Origin: Paenibacillus sp. J23TS9
GTDB lineage: Bacteria > Bacillota > Bacilli > Paenibacillales > Paenibacillaceae
DNA: 64,000 nucleotides
Direction of reading: 5' to 3'
Assembly: GCF_018403225.1 (NCBI RefSeq)
Contig: NZ_BOSG01000008.1
Location: 1-64,000, forward strand
This document shows, piece after piece, positions 8,575-19,633 of this stretch. Position numbers and translations under genes: made by a program. The notes below the pieces were generated by a model that was not told the DNA's origin, ran no database searches, and saw only the letters and a list, made by a program, of their open reading frames with translations. The stretch's first letter is position 1; each line of letters starts with the position of its first letter.

Positions 8575-8633
8575 GGGGCTTCAAAAGGCACAATATCAAA
8601 TGCAGCAATAACCCCTTCCAAGGAGGAACAACT

Positions 8634-8972
8634 TTGAACACTTATAACCAACAGCAGATTTCTCAGCTCGTGCAGCAATTGATTCAGCAAACGCAGCAGG
8701 CCTCGCAAAAATACGAGCAGCTGCTCCGACAAGAGCAAAGCAATGCGGCTCAGCTCGAGCAAATGGCCCAGCGCGAACAGCAGGCAGCCCAAACGATTCA
8801 AACCGCCTTGCAAGGGCACCAGCATGCCATCCAGCAGTTGCAGCAAATCTCCAATCTGGCTCATCAGTTGAATGGCGGCGCATCCAACGACAACGCGTAC
8901 TTCAACACGTTTGCACAACAGCAAAACCACCAAGGTATGGGAATGGGCGGTTTTCAAGGCTTCCAACGCTAA
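8634..8972 (+). CDS. Glutamine-rich coiled-coil small protein, unknown function
   Basis: A 112-residue protein that starts at TTG with a near-perfect AAGGAGG 8-10 bases upstream. Residues 1-80 are a Gln-dominated amphipathic helix (QQQISQLVQQLIQQTQQ and similar) likely to form a coiled coil. The C terminus is Gly/Met/Phe/Gln-rich (GMGMGGFQGFQ). There is no signal peptide, no cysteine and no recognised domain. It is divergent from a CotF-like gene and upstream of a zinc-ribbon gene, so a spore-layer role is possible but unproven. The longer upstream reading frame is not real: it lacks an RBS and has non-coding composition. Confidence 0.75.
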   Translation: MNTYNQQQISQLVQQLIQQTQQASQKYEQLLRQEQSNAAQLEQMAQREQQAAQTIQTALQGHQHAIQQLQQISNLAHQLNGGASNDNAYFNTFAQQQNHQGMGMGGFQGFQR

Positions 8973-9048
8973 AAGATGTATATAAAGGAAACAGATCACA
9001 AGTCATTGCCGGTCTATTTCCTTTTTGGAGGTAAAGAGAGGTGATCCT

Positions 9049-9276
9049 ATGTTAGTCGATTCCGGAAAAATTCAGTCTTCTTCCTTGGTCTGCAGCGATT
9101 GCGGCAAAGAGGCTGAACAGATTCATGTATGGTGGAAGAATGGACGAAACGACGATGGCCAGGGTTACAGCCAGGTTTTTGCAGAATGCCCGTCCTGCCA
9201 TTCTCAGCTCCTTCACAAGGATGCATACGGGGAAATCGGGTCCGTTGAGGATGCTTTACGTATTTTACAGGGTTAA
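9049..9276 (+). CDS. Small zinc-ribbon protein, unknown function
   Basis: A 75-residue protein with two CxxC pairs (CSDC and CPSC), about 30 residues apart, consistent with a zinc ribbon. Between them is an acidic/Gly-rich loop. The start ATG at 9049 follows AGAGAGGTGATC, an almost complete anti-16S match. It lies 76 bp downstream of the Gln-rich gene and is probably co-transcribed, ending in a strong terminator. No function can be assigned. Confidence 0.75.
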   Translation: MLVDSGKIQSSSLVCSDCGKEAEQIHVWWKNGRNDDGQGYSQVFAECPSCHSQLLHKDAYGEIGSVEDALRILQG

Positions 9277-9290
9277 TGATTCACATAATG

Positions 9291-9317
9291 GAACTGCCTA
9301 TGGCAGTTCTTTTTTTA
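9291..9317 (+). terminator. Terminator of the zinc-ribbon gene
   Basis: GAACTGCC-TAT-GGCAGTTC followed by seven or more T's on the plus strand. Confidence 0.92.
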
Positions 9318-9320
9318 CAA

Positions 9321-9352
9321 TAAAAAACCCCTGGCCGGTAAAGGCCAGAGGC
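9321..9352 (-). terminator. Terminator of rplM-rpsI
   Basis: Minus-strand hairpin of CCTCTGGCC and GGCCAGGGG arms with a short loop, followed by six T's, just after rpsI. Confidence 0.9.
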
Positions 9353-9383
9353 TTGTAATTCCTTGGAAACCAAGGAACAAATA

Positions 9384-9776
9384 TTAACGTTTGGAGAACT
9401 GAGGTGCGCGACGAGCCGCTTTAAGACCGTATTTTTTACGTTCTTTCATACGTGGGTCACGAGTCAGGAATCCTGCTTTTTTCAAAGATGGACGGAAATC
9501 CGGATCTGCTTTGAGCAGTGCACGGGAGATACCGTGACGGATTGCTCCTGCTTGACCAGAGATACCACCACCGTGAGCAATAACGAGCACGTCGTATTGT
9601 CCCAGTGTTTCAGTCAAGTTCAGTGGTTGTTTAACGATCAGCTTGAGTGTTTCCAAACCGAAATATTCATTGATGTCGCGTTTATTGATGACAATGCGTC
9701 CTTCACCCGGTACAAGGCGAACACGTGCTACCGAATGTTTACGACGACCTGTCCCATAGTATTGTACTTGTGCCAT
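9384..9776 (-). CDS. rpsI: 30S ribosomal protein S9
   Basis: 130 residues, the usual length. The S9 C terminus is present: basic, ending QFSKR, which reaches into the P site to contact tRNA. The [15 protein letters not shown] motif (about 69-83) is typical. Second gene of the rplM-rpsI operon, 19 bp after rplM, with its own terminator. Confidence 0.98.
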   Translation of the reverse strand: MAQVQYYGTGRRKHSVARVRLVPGEGRIVINKRDINEYFGLETLKLIVKQPLNLTETLGQYDVLVIAHGGGISGQAGAIRHGISRALLKADPDFRPSLKKAGFLTRDPRMKERKKYGLKAARRAPQFSKR

Positions 9777-9795
9777 GAAACTGTCCTCCTTTTAA

Positions 9796-10233
9796 TTATC
9801 CGCGAAGTTCGTAAACTTCTGGGTTTTGTGCTGCATGTGGATGCTCAGTGCCTGCATATACTTTCAATCTCAGCTTCATTTTCTCGCCCATGCGAGTTTT
9901 AGGAAGCATGCCGTGAACAGCTGATTCCAATACACGTTCTGGTTTGCTGTTCAGAAGGTCATGAGCGTTAGTCACTTTCAAACCACCTGGATGCATGGAG
10001 TGACGGTAGTATTTCTTGTTTTGCATTTTCTTGCCTGTAAGGTGAATCTTCTCAGCATTGATGACAACTACAAAGTCACCTGTGTCAACGTGAGTTGTGA
10101 ATTGTGGCTTATGTTTGCCACGGATCAAAGCAGCTGCTTCGCTCGCCAAACGACCAAGAGTTTTGCCTTCGGCATCAATAACGTGCCAGTTGCGCTCAAC
10201 TTCATTTGGCTTAGCCATATAGGTGGTACGCAT
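9796..10233 (-). CDS. rplM: 50S ribosomal protein L13
   Basis: 145 residues, as in Bacillus, beginning [14 protein letters not shown]. The conserved [16 protein letters not shown] and SVHGMLP-type (here [12 protein letters not shown]) segments are visible. L13 is an early-assembling large-subunit protein. It heads the rplM-rpsI operon behind a readable promoter and a structured leader. Confidence 0.98.
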   Translation of the reverse strand: MRTTYMAKPNEVERNWHVIDAEGKTLGRLASEAAALIRGKHKPQFTTHVDTGDFVVVINAEKIHLTGKKMQNKKYYRHSMHPGGLKVTNAHDLLNSKPERVLESAVHGMLPKTRMGEKMKLRLKVYAGTEHPHAAQNPEVYELRG

Positions 10234-10399
10234 GAATAGTTCCTCCTTGTATTCGTCCGAAAATCATTTATCTTCGTTCATTGTCGTTATCAAAAGTCAT
10301 TTGTAAATGTAAGGTTTGTAATTTTCTTAATTGGGGGCTGTGGGATAGCCATTAAGAAAACACAACTTTTATTCTACAGTATAGGCAGATAAATCGCAA
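10234..10399 (-). promoter_or_regulatory. rplM-rpsI promoter and structured leader
   Basis: Minus-strand -35 TTGCGA (10394-10399) and -10 TAGAAT (10371-10376) with a 17 bp spacer, directly after truA. The leader contains inverted arms TTTTCTTAAT and ATTAAGAAAA (10322-10361) around a G/C-rich loop. In Bacillus an L13 leader autoregulates this operon; equivalence here is inference from position and fold potential. Confidence 0.65.
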
Positions 10400-10416
10400 G
10401 CTGATTTTCAATGTTT

Positions 10417-11193
10417 TTAATTGAAATTCTCATATTCCACATTCCATAAAATAAGTCCTTTGGATTCCGCGGTTGGACCTGCTTTCATCCGGTCTTTTGC
10501 CTGCAATATCGACGCGATATCCTCAGGCTTCTTACGGCCTTTCCCCACTTCCAGCAATGTGCCCGCAATAATGCGAACCATATGCTGCAAAAAGCCGTTG
10601 CCTGTAATAAAGATATGAATCAAGCCCTGGTCCCGGGTTCCCGGGCGGCAAATGGATTGATCCCTCTCTATATGGGCATCATATACCGTACGGATATGAG
10701 ATGGCTTGGTAGAGTGTCGGGACGCAAAGGATGTATAGTCATGCGTGCCAATCAGATGCTTCAACCCCTCAGCCATGGCCTCTACATTCAACCTGCCAGG
10801 ATGATGAAGCTCCGTATTTCTGCGGAATAAATCCGGAAATTGATTGGCATTGATGGTATAACGGTATGTTTTCCGCTTCGCAGACCTTCTGGAGTGAAAC
10901 TCCAGCGGGACTTCTCTGGCTTCCGTGACCATGATATCTCTTGGAAGTCTGGAGTTCAGTGCCATACACCAACGTTCCACAGGAATCTTGGAAGTGGTGT
11001 GAAAATGAAAAACCTGTCCATAAGCGTGAACACCGGCGTCAGTGCGGCCCGAAGCATGTATTTTCACTTTCTCTCCCGCGAGCATATCAATTGACTTCTC
11101 CAGATAATCCTGAATGGCATTTCCATCCGGCTGGGTCTGAAAACCGCTGTAGTTCGTACCGTCATAGCTGACTTTCATACATATGTTGCGCAT
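10417..11193 (-). CDS. truA: tRNA pseudouridine(38-40) synthase TruA
   Basis: 258 residues. Forms pseudouridine at positions 38-40 of tRNA anticodon arms. The catalytic aspartate lies in the GRTDAGVHA motif (about residues 50-58); YDGTNYSGFQ at the N terminus and GNGFLQHMVRI in the C-terminal half are also TruA hallmarks. AGGAGG lies 9 bases before the ATG. It sits between rplQ and rplM, as in Bacillus, but without the ECF transporter genes that normally separate rplQ from truA there. Confidence 0.96.
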   Translation of the reverse strand: MRNICMKVSYDGTNYSGFQTQPDGNAIQDYLEKSIDMLAGEKVKIHASGRTDAGVHAYGQVFHFHTTSKIPVERWCMALNSRLPRDIMVTEAREVPLEFHSRRSAKRKTYRYTINANQFPDLFRRNTELHHPGRLNVEAMAEGLKHLIGTHDYTSFASRHSTKPSHIRTVYDAHIERDQSICRPGTRDQGLIHIFITGNGFLQHMVRIIAGTLLEVGKGRKKPEDIASILQAKDRMKAGPTAESKGLILWNVEYENFN

Positions 11194-11269
11194 TCCCCAT
11201 AACCTCCTGAATCCTCTGCCTGCCTTTTACCGAAAAAGGCAACTCATGCGCTGCTCACGCTGAAACATA

Positions 11270-11303
11270 AAACGGCTCCGCCGTACAACACGGCGGAGCC
11301 GTT
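11270..11303 (-). terminator. Terminator at the end of the S10-spc-alpha cluster
   Basis: A perfect 13-bp stem, AACGGCTCCGCCG and its complement, with a 7-base loop, followed on the minus strand by TTTTATGTTT. It lies between rplQ and truA and probably ends the large ribosomal transcript. The rest of 11194-11444 shows no gene. Confidence 0.85.
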
Positions 11304-11444
11304 CCTGATGAAGTCAAAGGAACACGAACCTGGGCCTGTTATCCGGAAAAGATGGTCTTTATCCGTTCACAAGTCCCGGACGTGAAAAAAAGGGTTCGAT
11401 CAGAATCATACGATTCCTTCCCCCCTTTCCCCATCCTCACCTGT

Positions 11445-11810
11445 TTACGCGCGGTCAACCAGTTCCAGATAAACCATAGGCGCGGAGTCACCGCGGCGAG
11501 GTCCGAGTTTCAAGATACGTGTGTATCCGCCTGGACGCTCAGAATAACGGGTAGCCAGTTCGCTGAACAGTTTTTGGATAGCGTCTTGCTCTCCATCAAT
11601 AGTTTCACGACGAACGAATGCTGCCACTTGACGACGAGCGTGAAGGTCACCCTTCTTTGCTTTAGTGATCAGCTTTTCTGCGATGGAACGAACTTCCTTC
11701 GCTTTCGCTTCCGTAGTTTGGATGCGTTCATATAAGAACAGGTCGGTAACCAGGTCACGGAATAAAGCTTTACGTGCGCTGGAATCGCGGCCCAACTTTT
11801 GGTATGCCAT
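11445..11810 (-). CDS. rplQ: 50S ribosomal protein L17
   Basis: 121 residues, the normal bacterial length, starting [16 protein letters not shown] with the conserved [13 protein letters not shown] helix. L17 lies near the polypeptide exit tunnel. Last gene of the alpha operon, 33 bp after rpoA, followed by a strong terminator. Confidence 0.98.
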   Translation of the reverse strand: MAYQKLGRDSSARKALFRDLVTDLFLYERIQTTEAKAKEVRSIAEKLITKAKKGDLHARRQVAAFVRRETIDGEQDAIQKLFSELATRYSERPGGYTRILKLGPRRGDSAPMVYLELVDRA

Positions 11811-11843
11811 GTTTTCCCCTCCTTCGCTAACGATTCTAAGAAG

Positions 11844-12788
11844 CTATTCTTCTGTCCGAAGTCCCAGACCAAGTTCCTCGAGCTTTTCCTGTACTTCTTC
11901 CAAAGACTTGCGGCCCAGGTTACGGACTTTCATCATGTCTTCTTCGGTTTTAGTAGTCAGCTCTTGTACCGTGTTAATACCGGCACGCTTGAGGCAGTTG
12001 TAGGAACGAACGGAGAGATCAAGCTCTTCGATCGTCATTTCAAGCACTTTTTCTTTTTTGTCTTCTTCTTTTTCGACCATGATTTCAGCATCTTTTGCTT
12101 CGTCAGTCAGACCGACGAACAGCATCAAATGCTCGGTCAAAATTTTGGCGCCGAGGCTTACAGCCTCTTCTGGGCGGATGCTTCCATCAGTCCAGATTTC
12201 AAGCGTCAATTTGTCATAGTTGGTCACTTGACCAACCCGCGTATTCTCCACGCCATAGTTGACGCGGCTAATCGGGGTATAGATAGAATCGACCGGGATG
12301 ACGCCAATCGGTTGATCATCACGTTTATTCTTATCTGCTTGGACATAGCCACGACCGCGGTTAGCAAAAATACGCATGTGAAGTCTCGAACCTGGACCCA
12401 TCGTTGCAATATGAAGGTCCGGATTAAGAATCTCAACATCGCTGTCCGCCCGGATATCTCCTGCCGTCACAACTCCTTCACCCTCAGCATCAATCTCGAG
12501 GACTTTTTCCTCATCAGAATGAATTTTCAGGGATAGAGCCTTCAGGTTCAGAATAATTTCCGTCACGTCTTCCATTACACCCGGAACCGTTGAGAACTCG
12601 TGGAGAACGCCATCGATCTGTACGGATGTTACGGCTGCGCCTGGCAGCGAGGAAAGCAGGATCCGGCGAAGGGAATTCCCCAAAGTCGTTCCATATCCAC
12701 GCTCAAGCGGTTCTACTACAAACTTGCCATAGGCTCCGTCTTCACTGACGTCTACGGTCTCAATTTTCGGCTTTTCGATTTCAATCAC
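11844..12788 (-). CDS. rpoA: RNA polymerase subunit alpha
   Basis: 314 residues. The N-terminal assembly domain (about 1-230) includes the [14 protein letters not shown] dimerisation segment. The C-terminal domain (about 245-310), with [15 protein letters not shown] and [13 protein letters not shown], contacts UP elements and activators. A Glu/Lys-rich linker separates them. The start codon is GTG, preceded by GGAGGGG. Between rpsK and rplQ, as in Bacillus. Confidence 0.98.
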   Translation of the reverse strand: MIEIEKPKIETVDVSEDGAYGKFVVEPLERGYGTTLGNSLRRILLSSLPGAAVTSVQIDGVLHEFSTVPGVMEDVTEIILNLKALSLKIHSDEEKVLEIDAEGEGVVTAGDIRADSDVEILNPDLHIATMGPGSRLHMRIFANRGRGYVQADKNKRDDQPIGVIPVDSIYTPISRVNYGVENTRVGQVTNYDKLTLEIWTDGSIRPEEAVSLGAKILTEHLMLFVGLTDEAKDAEIMVEKEEDKKEKVLEMTIEELDLSVRSYNCLKRAGINTVQELTTKTEEDMMKVRNLGRKSLEEVQEKLEELGLGLRTEE

Positions 12789-12922
12789 GCAATTACCCCT
12801 CCTTCAAACGTCGCTCCTATTTGAAACTGTCAACTTATCTTGTGTAAACATGTAGTATGCCTAAACAACCATTATTAGCAGATTGTGCCGGAAATATACC
12901 ACATTCTTCAGGTTGACTTCAA

Positions 12923-13318
12923 TTAGACACGACGACGTTTAGGCGGGCGGCAACCGTTATGTGGAACTGGAGTAACGTCTTTGATCAGGTTAACTTCCAG
13001 ACCAGCTGCTTGCAAAGAGCGGATCGCTGCTTCACGGCCTGCACCTGGACCTTTAACCATAACCTCTACCGATTTCATTCCATGTTCCATAGCAGCTTTT
13101 GCTGCGGATTCTGCAGCCATTTGAGCTGCAAACGGAGTCGACTTACGGGAACCCTTGAATCCAAGGCCGCCGGAGCTTGCCCAGGAAATCGCGTTTCCAT
13201 GAGGATCCGTAATTGTTACGATCGTATTATTGAACGTGGAACGGATATGAGCCACTCCGGATTCAATATTTTTGCGGTCACGACGTTTAGTACGTACGAC
13301 TTTTTTCGGTTTAGCCAT
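12923..13318 (-). CDS. rpsK: 30S ribosomal protein S11
   Basis: 131 residues with the S11 signature ([20 protein letters not shown]) and the basic PPKRRRV tail. Part of the small-subunit platform near the mRNA exit. 19 bp after rpsM; 134 bp separate it from rpoA. Confidence 0.98.
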   Translation of the reverse strand: MAKPKKVVRTKRRDRKNIESGVAHIRSTFNNTIVTITDPHGNAISWASSGGLGFKGSRKSTPFAAQMAAESAAKAAMEHGMKSVEVMVKGPGAGREAAIRSLQAAGLEVNLIKDVTPVPHNGCRPPKRRRV

Positions 13319-13337
13319 TCTCTTTTATCCCCCCTTC

Positions 13338-13706
13338 TTATTTCTTCTTGTTCGCTACAGTACGACGAGGGCCTTTCCGTGTACGAGCATTCGTTTTAGT
13401 ACGTTGTCCACGAACCGGCAGACCGCGGCGATGACGCACTCCACGATAGCAACCGATCTCAACGAGACGTTTAATATTCAAGGAAATTTCACGACGCAGG
13501 TCACCTTCAACCTTAACCGATTTGTCGATCGTTTCACGCAATTTGCTGACTTCATCTTCCGTCAAATCACGAACACGAGTGTCCGGATTGATGCCTGTAG
13601 TGCTCAGAATTTTCTGGGAAGTCGTTTTACCGATTCCGAAAATATAAGTCAAGGCGATCTCAACGCGTTTGTCACGTGGCAAATCCACACCAGCTATACG
13701 AGCCAT
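13338..13706 (-). CDS. rpsM: 30S ribosomal protein S13
   Basis: 122 residues starting [21 protein letters not shown], with the [20 protein letters not shown]-terminal extension that contacts P-site tRNA and the subunit bridge. 21 bp after rpmJ. Confidence 0.98.
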   Translation of the reverse strand: MARIAGVDLPRDKRVEIALTYIFGIGKTTSQKILSTTGINPDTRVRDLTEDEVSKLRETIDKSVKVEGDLRREISLNIKRLVEIGCYRGVRHRRGLPVRGQRTKTNARTRKGPRRTVANKKK

Positions 13707-13727
13707 TTTACGCTACACCCCCTTCAA

Positions 13728-14071
<344 letters not shown>

Positions 14072-14287
14072 TTACTTACGGTACGTTATACGGCCTTTGG
14101 ATAAATCATAAGGCGATAACTGCACGACCACTTTGTCTCCTGTCAGAATACGGATAAAGTGCATCCGCAGCTTACCGGAAACATGAGCAAGAATTTGATG
14201 ACCATTCTCAAGCTCAACCTTGAAAGTAGCATTCGGCAACGGTTCGATGACCGTACCTTCCACTTCAATTACATCTTCTTTGGCCAC
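14072..14287 (-). CDS. infA: Translation initiation factor IF-1
   Basis: 71 residues, an S1/OB-fold protein beginning [20 protein letters not shown] and ending [11 protein letters not shown], as in Bacillus. Binds the ribosomal A site during initiation. Two bases after the KOW-domain gene. Confidence 0.98.
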   Translation of the reverse strand: MAKEDVIEVEGTVIEPLPNATFKVELENGHQILAHVSGKLRMHFIRILTGDKVVVQLSPYDLSKGRITYRK

Positions 14288-14289
14288 AG

Positions 14290-14598
14290 TTAGTCTCCTT
14301 TCTCTTCAGCATGGGATTCGGTGGACTGCACAAACTTCGCGACTGCAAAACGCAGCTTTCCGTTCGTGACCCGACCGCTTTCATTTAAACTGTTAGCGAC
14401 CTCGCTGCTAATGAAGGACTGGAGCTCCAGATGCTGAAGATTCTTCTTCTTTCTCTGGTCAAACTTTCGTTTGTTCCCATCCGCTATATATACGAACCTG
14501 CTGTCTTCAATGGATACGACCACGGCCACCTGTCCGGCATCTTTGCCTTTCAGGATTTTCACAATCTGGCCGATCTGCAGGCTGTTTTGATTACTCAA
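14290..14598 (-). CDS. KOW-domain RNA-binding protein
   Basis: 102 residues. The N-terminal part contains a KOW motif ([19 protein letters not shown], about residues 9-27), as in ribosomal L14e/L24-like proteins, followed by a basic segment ([11 protein letters not shown]). A homologous small KOW gene lies between map and infA in Bacillus and other Firmicutes; its role is not established. I chose TTG at 14598 because AGGTGA, overlapping the map stop codon, lies 6 bases upstream; a TTG two codons earlier is directly against the RBS. Confidence 0.88.
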   Translation of the reverse strand: MSNQNSLQIGQIVKILKGKDAGQVAVVVSIEDSRFVYIADGNKRKFDQRKKKNLQHLELQSFISSEVANSLNESGRVTNGKLRFAVAKFVQSTESHAEEKGD

Positions 14599-14608
14599 GA
14601 ACAATCAC

Positions 14609-15361
14609 CTACACATCCAGTTTTGTGAGAATCTCATGACCTTCGGAAGTAACGGCTATTGTATGCTCAAAGTGAGCACATAAGGATCCGTCGACCGTAA
14701 CGACCGTCCAATTGTCTTCAAGCGTTTTGACATAACGTGAGCCGGCATTAACCATCGGTTCGATCGCCAGCACCATGCCAGCTTTGAGCCGAGGTCCCCG
14801 ATCCGGAACGCCAAAGTTCGGAATATTCGGTTCTTCATGCAGTTCTGCCCCAACTCCGTGTCCGACATACTCTCGAACAACCGAGAAGCCGGCGTCTTCA
14901 ATGACGCACTGGATGGCATGTGAGATCGTGAACAGGCGCACATCAGGTTTGACAAGCTCCAAGCCTGCATACAAAGATTGTTCGGTGACGTCCAGCAGAC
15001 GCTGGGCCTCATCGGAAATCCTGCCTACAGGATAGGTCCAAGCGGAGTCTCCATGGTAACCACGGTACTGCGCACCGATGTCTAGCGTAATAATGTCGCC
15101 TTCGTTTAATTTGCGTTTGCCGGGAAATCCGTGTACCAACTGATCATTGACTGAAGCGCAAATGCTGGCAGGAAAACCATTGTAGCCCTTAAAAGACGGC
15201 AGTGCTTTTTGACTGCGAATGTAGTGGTCGGCAATAGAGTCAAGTTCCCCGGTCGTAATGCCAGGTTCAATGTGCTTTGCCATGAGACGGTGCGTTTCCG
15301 CCACAATTCGCCCTGCTTCTCGCATAAAGCCGAGTTCCGTTTCGGACTTACAAATGATCAT
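14609..15361 (-). CDS. map: Methionine aminopeptidase, type I
   Basis: 250 residues. Removes the initiator methionine. Metal ligands can be recognised in [14 protein letters not shown] (two Asp), [13 protein letters not shown] (His), LAIEPM (Glu) and the final FEHTIAV (Glu). Overlaps nothing but lies 5 bases after adk, and its stop overlaps the next gene's RBS, indicating tight coupling adk-map-KOW-infA. Confidence 0.97.
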   Translation of the reverse strand: MIICKSETELGFMREAGRIVAETHRLMAKHIEPGITTGELDSIADHYIRSQKALPSFKGYNGFPASICASVNDQLVHGFPGKRKLNEGDIITLDIGAQYRGYHGDSAWTYPVGRISDEAQRLLDVTEQSLYAGLELVKPDVRLFTISHAIQCVIEDAGFSVVREYVGHGVGAELHEEPNIPNFGVPDRGPRLKAGMVLAIEPMVNAGSRYVKTLEDNWTVVTVDGSLCAHFEHTIAVTSEGHEILTKLDV

Positions 15362-15366
15362 TACGA

Positions 15367-16095
<729 letters not shown>

Positions 16096-16102
16096 CTATC
16101 AC

Positions 16103-17401
16103 TTATTTGTTGATAAAACCTTTGTAGTGACGTTTGATCAACTGACTTTCGATGGTCTTCATCGTATCAAGTGCAACCCCGATGACGATCAGCAGTGAAG
16201 TGCCTCCGATTTTAACTGAGCTAGGCAAGCCAGCCAGAGTACCGAAGCCAATCGGCACGAGAGAAATGACAGCCAGGAAGATGGCACCGGTCATGGTAAG
16301 CCGGGACATTACACGGGTCAGATACTTCTCGGTTGCTTTACCAGGGCGAATACCCGGGATATAGCCGCCGTTTTTCTTCATGTTGTCTGCCATTTGGTTC
16401 GGGTTCATCTGCACGAACGTGTAGAAGAACGTGAAACCGATAATCATCAGAACGTACAGTACCATACCCAGAGGATAGTCATATCTCAAGTTAGTTTGAA
16501 TCCACTTCGCCCATTCATGAGTAGACCAGAATCCTGCGATAATAGTAGGGAACTGCAGCAGAGATACTGCGAAGATGACCGGAATAACGCCAGCCGCATT
16601 GATTTTCATCGGAATATGCGTATTCTGTCCACCGTACATCTTGTTGCCAACGACACGTTTTGCATATTGTACAGGTATTTTACGAATCGCCTGCTGGATG
16701 TAAATAACACCCACAATAATCGCCACGATGACAATGAGAACGATCAATGTTTTCAGGGAATTCATGAAGACCTGGCCTTCTTGAATAAAGTTCGATTGAG
16801 CAGTAGACCGGATATAAGTCGGGATATTTGCGATAATCCCGGAGAAGATCAGAATGGAAATACCATTACCGATTCCTTTTTCCGTAATCTGCTCGCCGAG
16901 CCACATCAGGAATGCGGTACCCGCTGTCAGCACGATGGCAATCAGCAGATAATCCACAAAAGTAGCATTAGGAATCATTTCGGCTGAGTACAACCGGTTA
17001 AACCCGATTGACATCGCAAATGCCTGGATGAGACCCAATACAATCGTACCATAACGAGTCAATTGCGCTGATTTCTTCTTCCCGTGCTCGCCTTGTTTTG
17101 CCCACTCAGCCAGCTTAGGAATAACATCCATCGAGAGCAATTGCACGATAATGGACGAGGTAATATACGGCACGATCCCGAGGGCAAAGATGGAGAATTG
17201 ATGCAATGCACCACCCGAGAACGTGTTTAAGAGACCAAACAATTCTGAGCCTTGCTGATTCGTCTGTTCCAGGACCGTTTTATCAACGCCAGGAACAGGA
17301 ACGAATGAACCAATACGGTAAATGATCAGTACCAACAAGGTGAACAGAATTCTTTTACGAAGGTCCTCAACCCGCCATATATTCTTCAGGGTCTTAAACA
17401 T
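16103..17401 (-). CDS. secY: Preprotein translocase subunit SecY
   Basis: 432 residues, ten membrane segments, starting [19 protein letters not shown]. Typical SecY stretches are visible, such as NTFSGGALHQFSIFALGI (plug region) and GGYIPGIRPGKATEKYL in the large cytoplasmic loop that contacts ribosome and SecA. Its ATG overlaps the rplO stop (TAATG), indicating translational coupling. Forms the channel with SecE, also encoded in this window. Confidence 0.98.
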   Translation of the reverse strand: MFKTLKNIWRVEDLRKRILFTLLVLIIYRIGSFVPVPGVDKTVLEQTNQQGSELFGLLNTFSGGALHQFSIFALGIVPYITSSIIVQLLSMDVIPKLAEWAKQGEHGKKKSAQLTRYGTIVLGLIQAFAMSIGFNRLYSAEMIPNATFVDYLLIAIVLTAGTAFLMWLGEQITEKGIGNGISILIFSGIIANIPTYIRSTAQSNFIQEGQVFMNSLKTLIVLIVIVAIIVGVIYIQQAIRKIPVQYAKRVVGNKMYGGQNTHIPMKINAAGVIPVIFAVSLLQFPTIIAGFWSTHEWAKWIQTNLRYDYPLGMVLYVLMIIGFTFFYTFVQMNPNQMADNMKKNGGYIPGIRPGKATEKYLTRVMSRLTMTGAIFLAVISLVPIGFGTLAGLPSSVKIGGTSLLIVIGVALDTMKTIESQLIKRHYKGFINK

Positions 17402-17841
17402 TAGATCACCTCGGTTTTACCGCCGGCAGCCTCGATCTTCTCTACCGCAGATTGAGAGAACTTATTTGCTTTTACAGACAATTTGACGGTTACTTCGCCA
17501 TTGCCAAGAATTTTGATGCCGCTCATCGTATTTTTCACTACGCCGCTCTCCACCAAAAATTCCGGAGTTACTTCTGTACCCTCTGCAAAGCTGTTCAGTT
17601 CCTCGATGTTAACAATCGCATACTCTTTCCGCGTAGGATTTACAAAACCACGTTTTGGCAGACGACGATACAGTGGGTTTTGTCCACCCTCGAATCCAGG
17701 ACGTACGCCGCCGCCGGAACGAGAATTTTGCCCTTTGTGACCGCGGCCAGATGTTTTACCCGTACCGCTACTTGTACCGCGACCTACACGCTTACGGTCT
17801 TTACGGGAGCCAGTAGCTGAAGTAAGTTCATGTAACTTCAT
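17401..17841 (-). CDS. rplO: 50S ribosomal protein L15
   Basis: 146 residues from [11 protein letters not shown], with the Gly/Arg-rich N-terminal extension ([19 protein letters not shown]) typical of L15. The ATG at 17841 is chosen by family start; GGAGG lies 11 bases upstream. Stop codon shares one base with the secY start. Confidence 0.97.
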   Translation of the reverse strand: MKLHELTSATGSRKDRKRVGRGTSSGTGKTSGRGHKGQNSRSGGGVRPGFEGGQNPLYRRLPKRGFVNPTRKEYAIVNIEELNSFAEGTEVTPEFLVESGVVKNTMSGIKILGNGEVTVKLSVKANKFSQSAVEKIEAAGGKTEVI

Positions 17842-17886
17842 CGTTCGTTGCACCTCCTTAATATTTGTAGGTTAATCTTTAGCAGA

Positions 17887-18072
17887 TTAACCTTCAATTT
17901 CTGTTACAGATACCAGATGACTCACTTTGTTGATCATTCCGCGAATCGCAGGATTGTCGTTATGAACCACGCTGGAGTTAAGTTTACGCAAGCCGAGAGT
18001 CTTAACGGTAGTACGCTGAGTTTCAGGACGACCGATTACACTGCGGACGAGGGTAATTTGAAGTTTAGCCAT
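17887..18072 (-). CDS. rpmD: 50S ribosomal protein L30
   Basis: 61 residues, [20 protein letters not shown]..., the short bacterial form. Contacts 23S rRNA domain II near 5S rRNA. 12 bp after rpsE. Confidence 0.97.
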   Translation of the reverse strand: MAKLQITLVRSVIGRPETQRTTVKTLGLRKLNSSVVHNDNPAIRGMINKVSHLVSVTEIEG

Positions 18073-18084
18073 GACATTCCCTCC

Positions 18085-18582
18085 TTAACCGAGCAGCTCT
18101 TCGACAGATTTGCCACGAAGTTTGGCAACCTCTTCAACACGCTTCAGACGGGATAAACCTTCCAAAGTTGCGTTGACCATATTCATGGAGTTCGAAGAAC
18201 CCAAAGATTTTGTCAAGATGTCACCCACACCAGCAAGTTCCAGTACGGCACGTACAGGACCGCCAGCGATTACTCCAGTACCTTCAGAAGCTGGTTTCAA
18301 AAGAACGCGACCAGCACCGAAGTGACCAGTAACCAGGTGAGGAATGGATGTTCCTACGATCGGAACGTGAATCAGATTTTTCTTAGCATCTTCGATGCCT
18401 TTGCGGATGGCGTCAGGTACTTCGCCTGCTTTACCGATACCGGCACCAACGTAGCCTTTGCCATCACCGACAACAACCAGAGCGCTGAAGCTGAAACGGC
18501 GTCCGCCTTTTACAACTTTAGCTACACGGTTAATATTTACAACTCTTTCAGTCAGTTCTAAAGTGTTCGGATCTACACGCAA
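18085..18582 (-). CDS. rpsE: 30S ribosomal protein S5
   Basis: 165 residues. The S5 dsRNA-binding-like N-terminal domain includes [20 protein letters not shown], the loop linked to spectinomycin response and decoding fidelity (KGGRR intact). The start is TTG, supported by AAAAGGAGG 8-9 bases upstream. Confidence 0.97.
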   Translation of the reverse strand: MRVDPNTLELTERVVNINRVAKVVKGGRRFSFSALVVVGDGKGYVGAGIGKAGEVPDAIRKGIEDAKKNLIHVPIVGTSIPHLVTGHFGAGRVLLKPASEGTGVIAGGPVRAVLELAGVGDILTKSLGSSNSMNMVNATLEGLSRLKRVEEVAKLRGKSVEELLG

Positions 18583-18608
18583 GTCGTTAACCTCCTTTTT
18601 AGAAATTC

Positions 18609-18977
18609 TTAGAATTCCAAGCCTGCTTCGCGTGCTGCTTCAGCCAAGGCTTGAATCCGTCCATGATACAGGTAACCTCCACGGTCGAATACAACCGCTG
18701 TGTGACCTTTTTCTTTAGCGCGCTTAGCAACCAGTTCGCCAACTTGACGAGCGGATTCTACGCTGCCGCCGTTTTTAATAGAACTGCTAAGTTCTTTATC
18801 AACTGTAGATGCGGAAACGATGGTTACACCAGCTACGTCATCGATCAGTTGAGCATAGATATGTTTAGAAGAACGGAATACGTTCAGACGTGGACGAGCA
18901 GCGGTACCTTGGATTTTCTTGCGTACACGCAGATGACGTCTGACACGTGCCTTGTTCTTATCCTGTTTTGTAATCAT
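18609..18977 (-). CDS. rplR: 50S ribosomal protein L18
   Basis: 122 residues from [12 protein letters not shown], ending AAREAGLEF; binds 5S rRNA. Two in-frame ATGs exist. I follow the family start at 18977, but AAAGGAG lies only 4 bases before the upstream ATG at 18986 and 13 before this one, so three extra N-terminal residues are possible. Confidence 0.95.
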   Translation of the reverse strand: MITKQDKNKARVRRHLRVRKKIQGTAARPRLNVFRSSKHIYAQLIDDVAGVTIVSASTVDKELSSSIKNGGSVESARQVGELVAKRAKEKGHTAVVFDRGGYLYHGRIQALAEAAREAGLEF

Positions 18978-19060
18978 GACTTCCATTTCACTCCTTTCAG
19001 TTTGCCATTACAGCTTCACTTTAAGACGCATGGGGTAAAAAACTGATAAGTTTAGAAAGC

Positions 19061-19603
19061 TTATTTCTTCTTACCAGCTTTACCTTCCTTACGGATAATG
19101 CGTTCGCCTTCGTACTTAATCCCTTTACCTTTGTAAGGCTCAGGTTCGCGAACGGAACGGATTTTAGCAGCGTATGCACCTACGCGCTCTTTATCAATAC
19201 CGCGAACGATGATTTTTGTATTTGCAGGCACTTCGAATTCGATACCGGCTTCTGGAGTGATTTCAACTGGATGAGAGTATCCAACGTTAAGAACGATTTT
19301 ATCTCCGGATTTGCTTGCACGATATCCGACCCCAACCAATTCCAGAGATTTGGAGAATCCTTCAGTAACGCCGCTCACCATGTTGTTGACAACGCTGCGG
19401 GTCGTGCCGTGAAGGGAACGATGCAGTTTGTTATCAGACGGGCGTTCAACGACGATTTCGTTGTTTTCAACCGTTACTTTCATATCCTTGTGAAGTTCAC
19501 GAGTCAAAGATCCTTTAGGTCCTTTAACAGTGATTTCGGTATTGTTCAGTGTGATATCCACACCGCTAGGTACTGCGATTGGTTTGCGACCAATACGGGA
19601 CAT
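19061..19603 (-). CDS. rplF: 50S ribosomal protein L6
   Basis: 180 residues from [15 protein letters not shown], two L6 repeats, with the signature [14 protein letters not shown] in the second. Near the sarcin-ricin loop and factor-binding site. AAGGAGG precedes the ATG. Confidence 0.98.
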   Translation of the reverse strand: MSRIGRKPIAVPSGVDITLNNTEITVKGPKGSLTRELHKDMKVTVENNEIVVERPSDNKLHRSLHGTTRSVVNNMVSGVTEGFSKSLELVGVGYRASKSGDKIVLNVGYSHPVEITPEAGIEFEVPANTKIIVRGIDKERVGAYAAKIRSVREPEPYKGKGIKYEGERIIRKEGKAGKKK

Positions 19604-19633
19604 TTGTTGCACCTCCTTGTTTTGTGACGTGTA

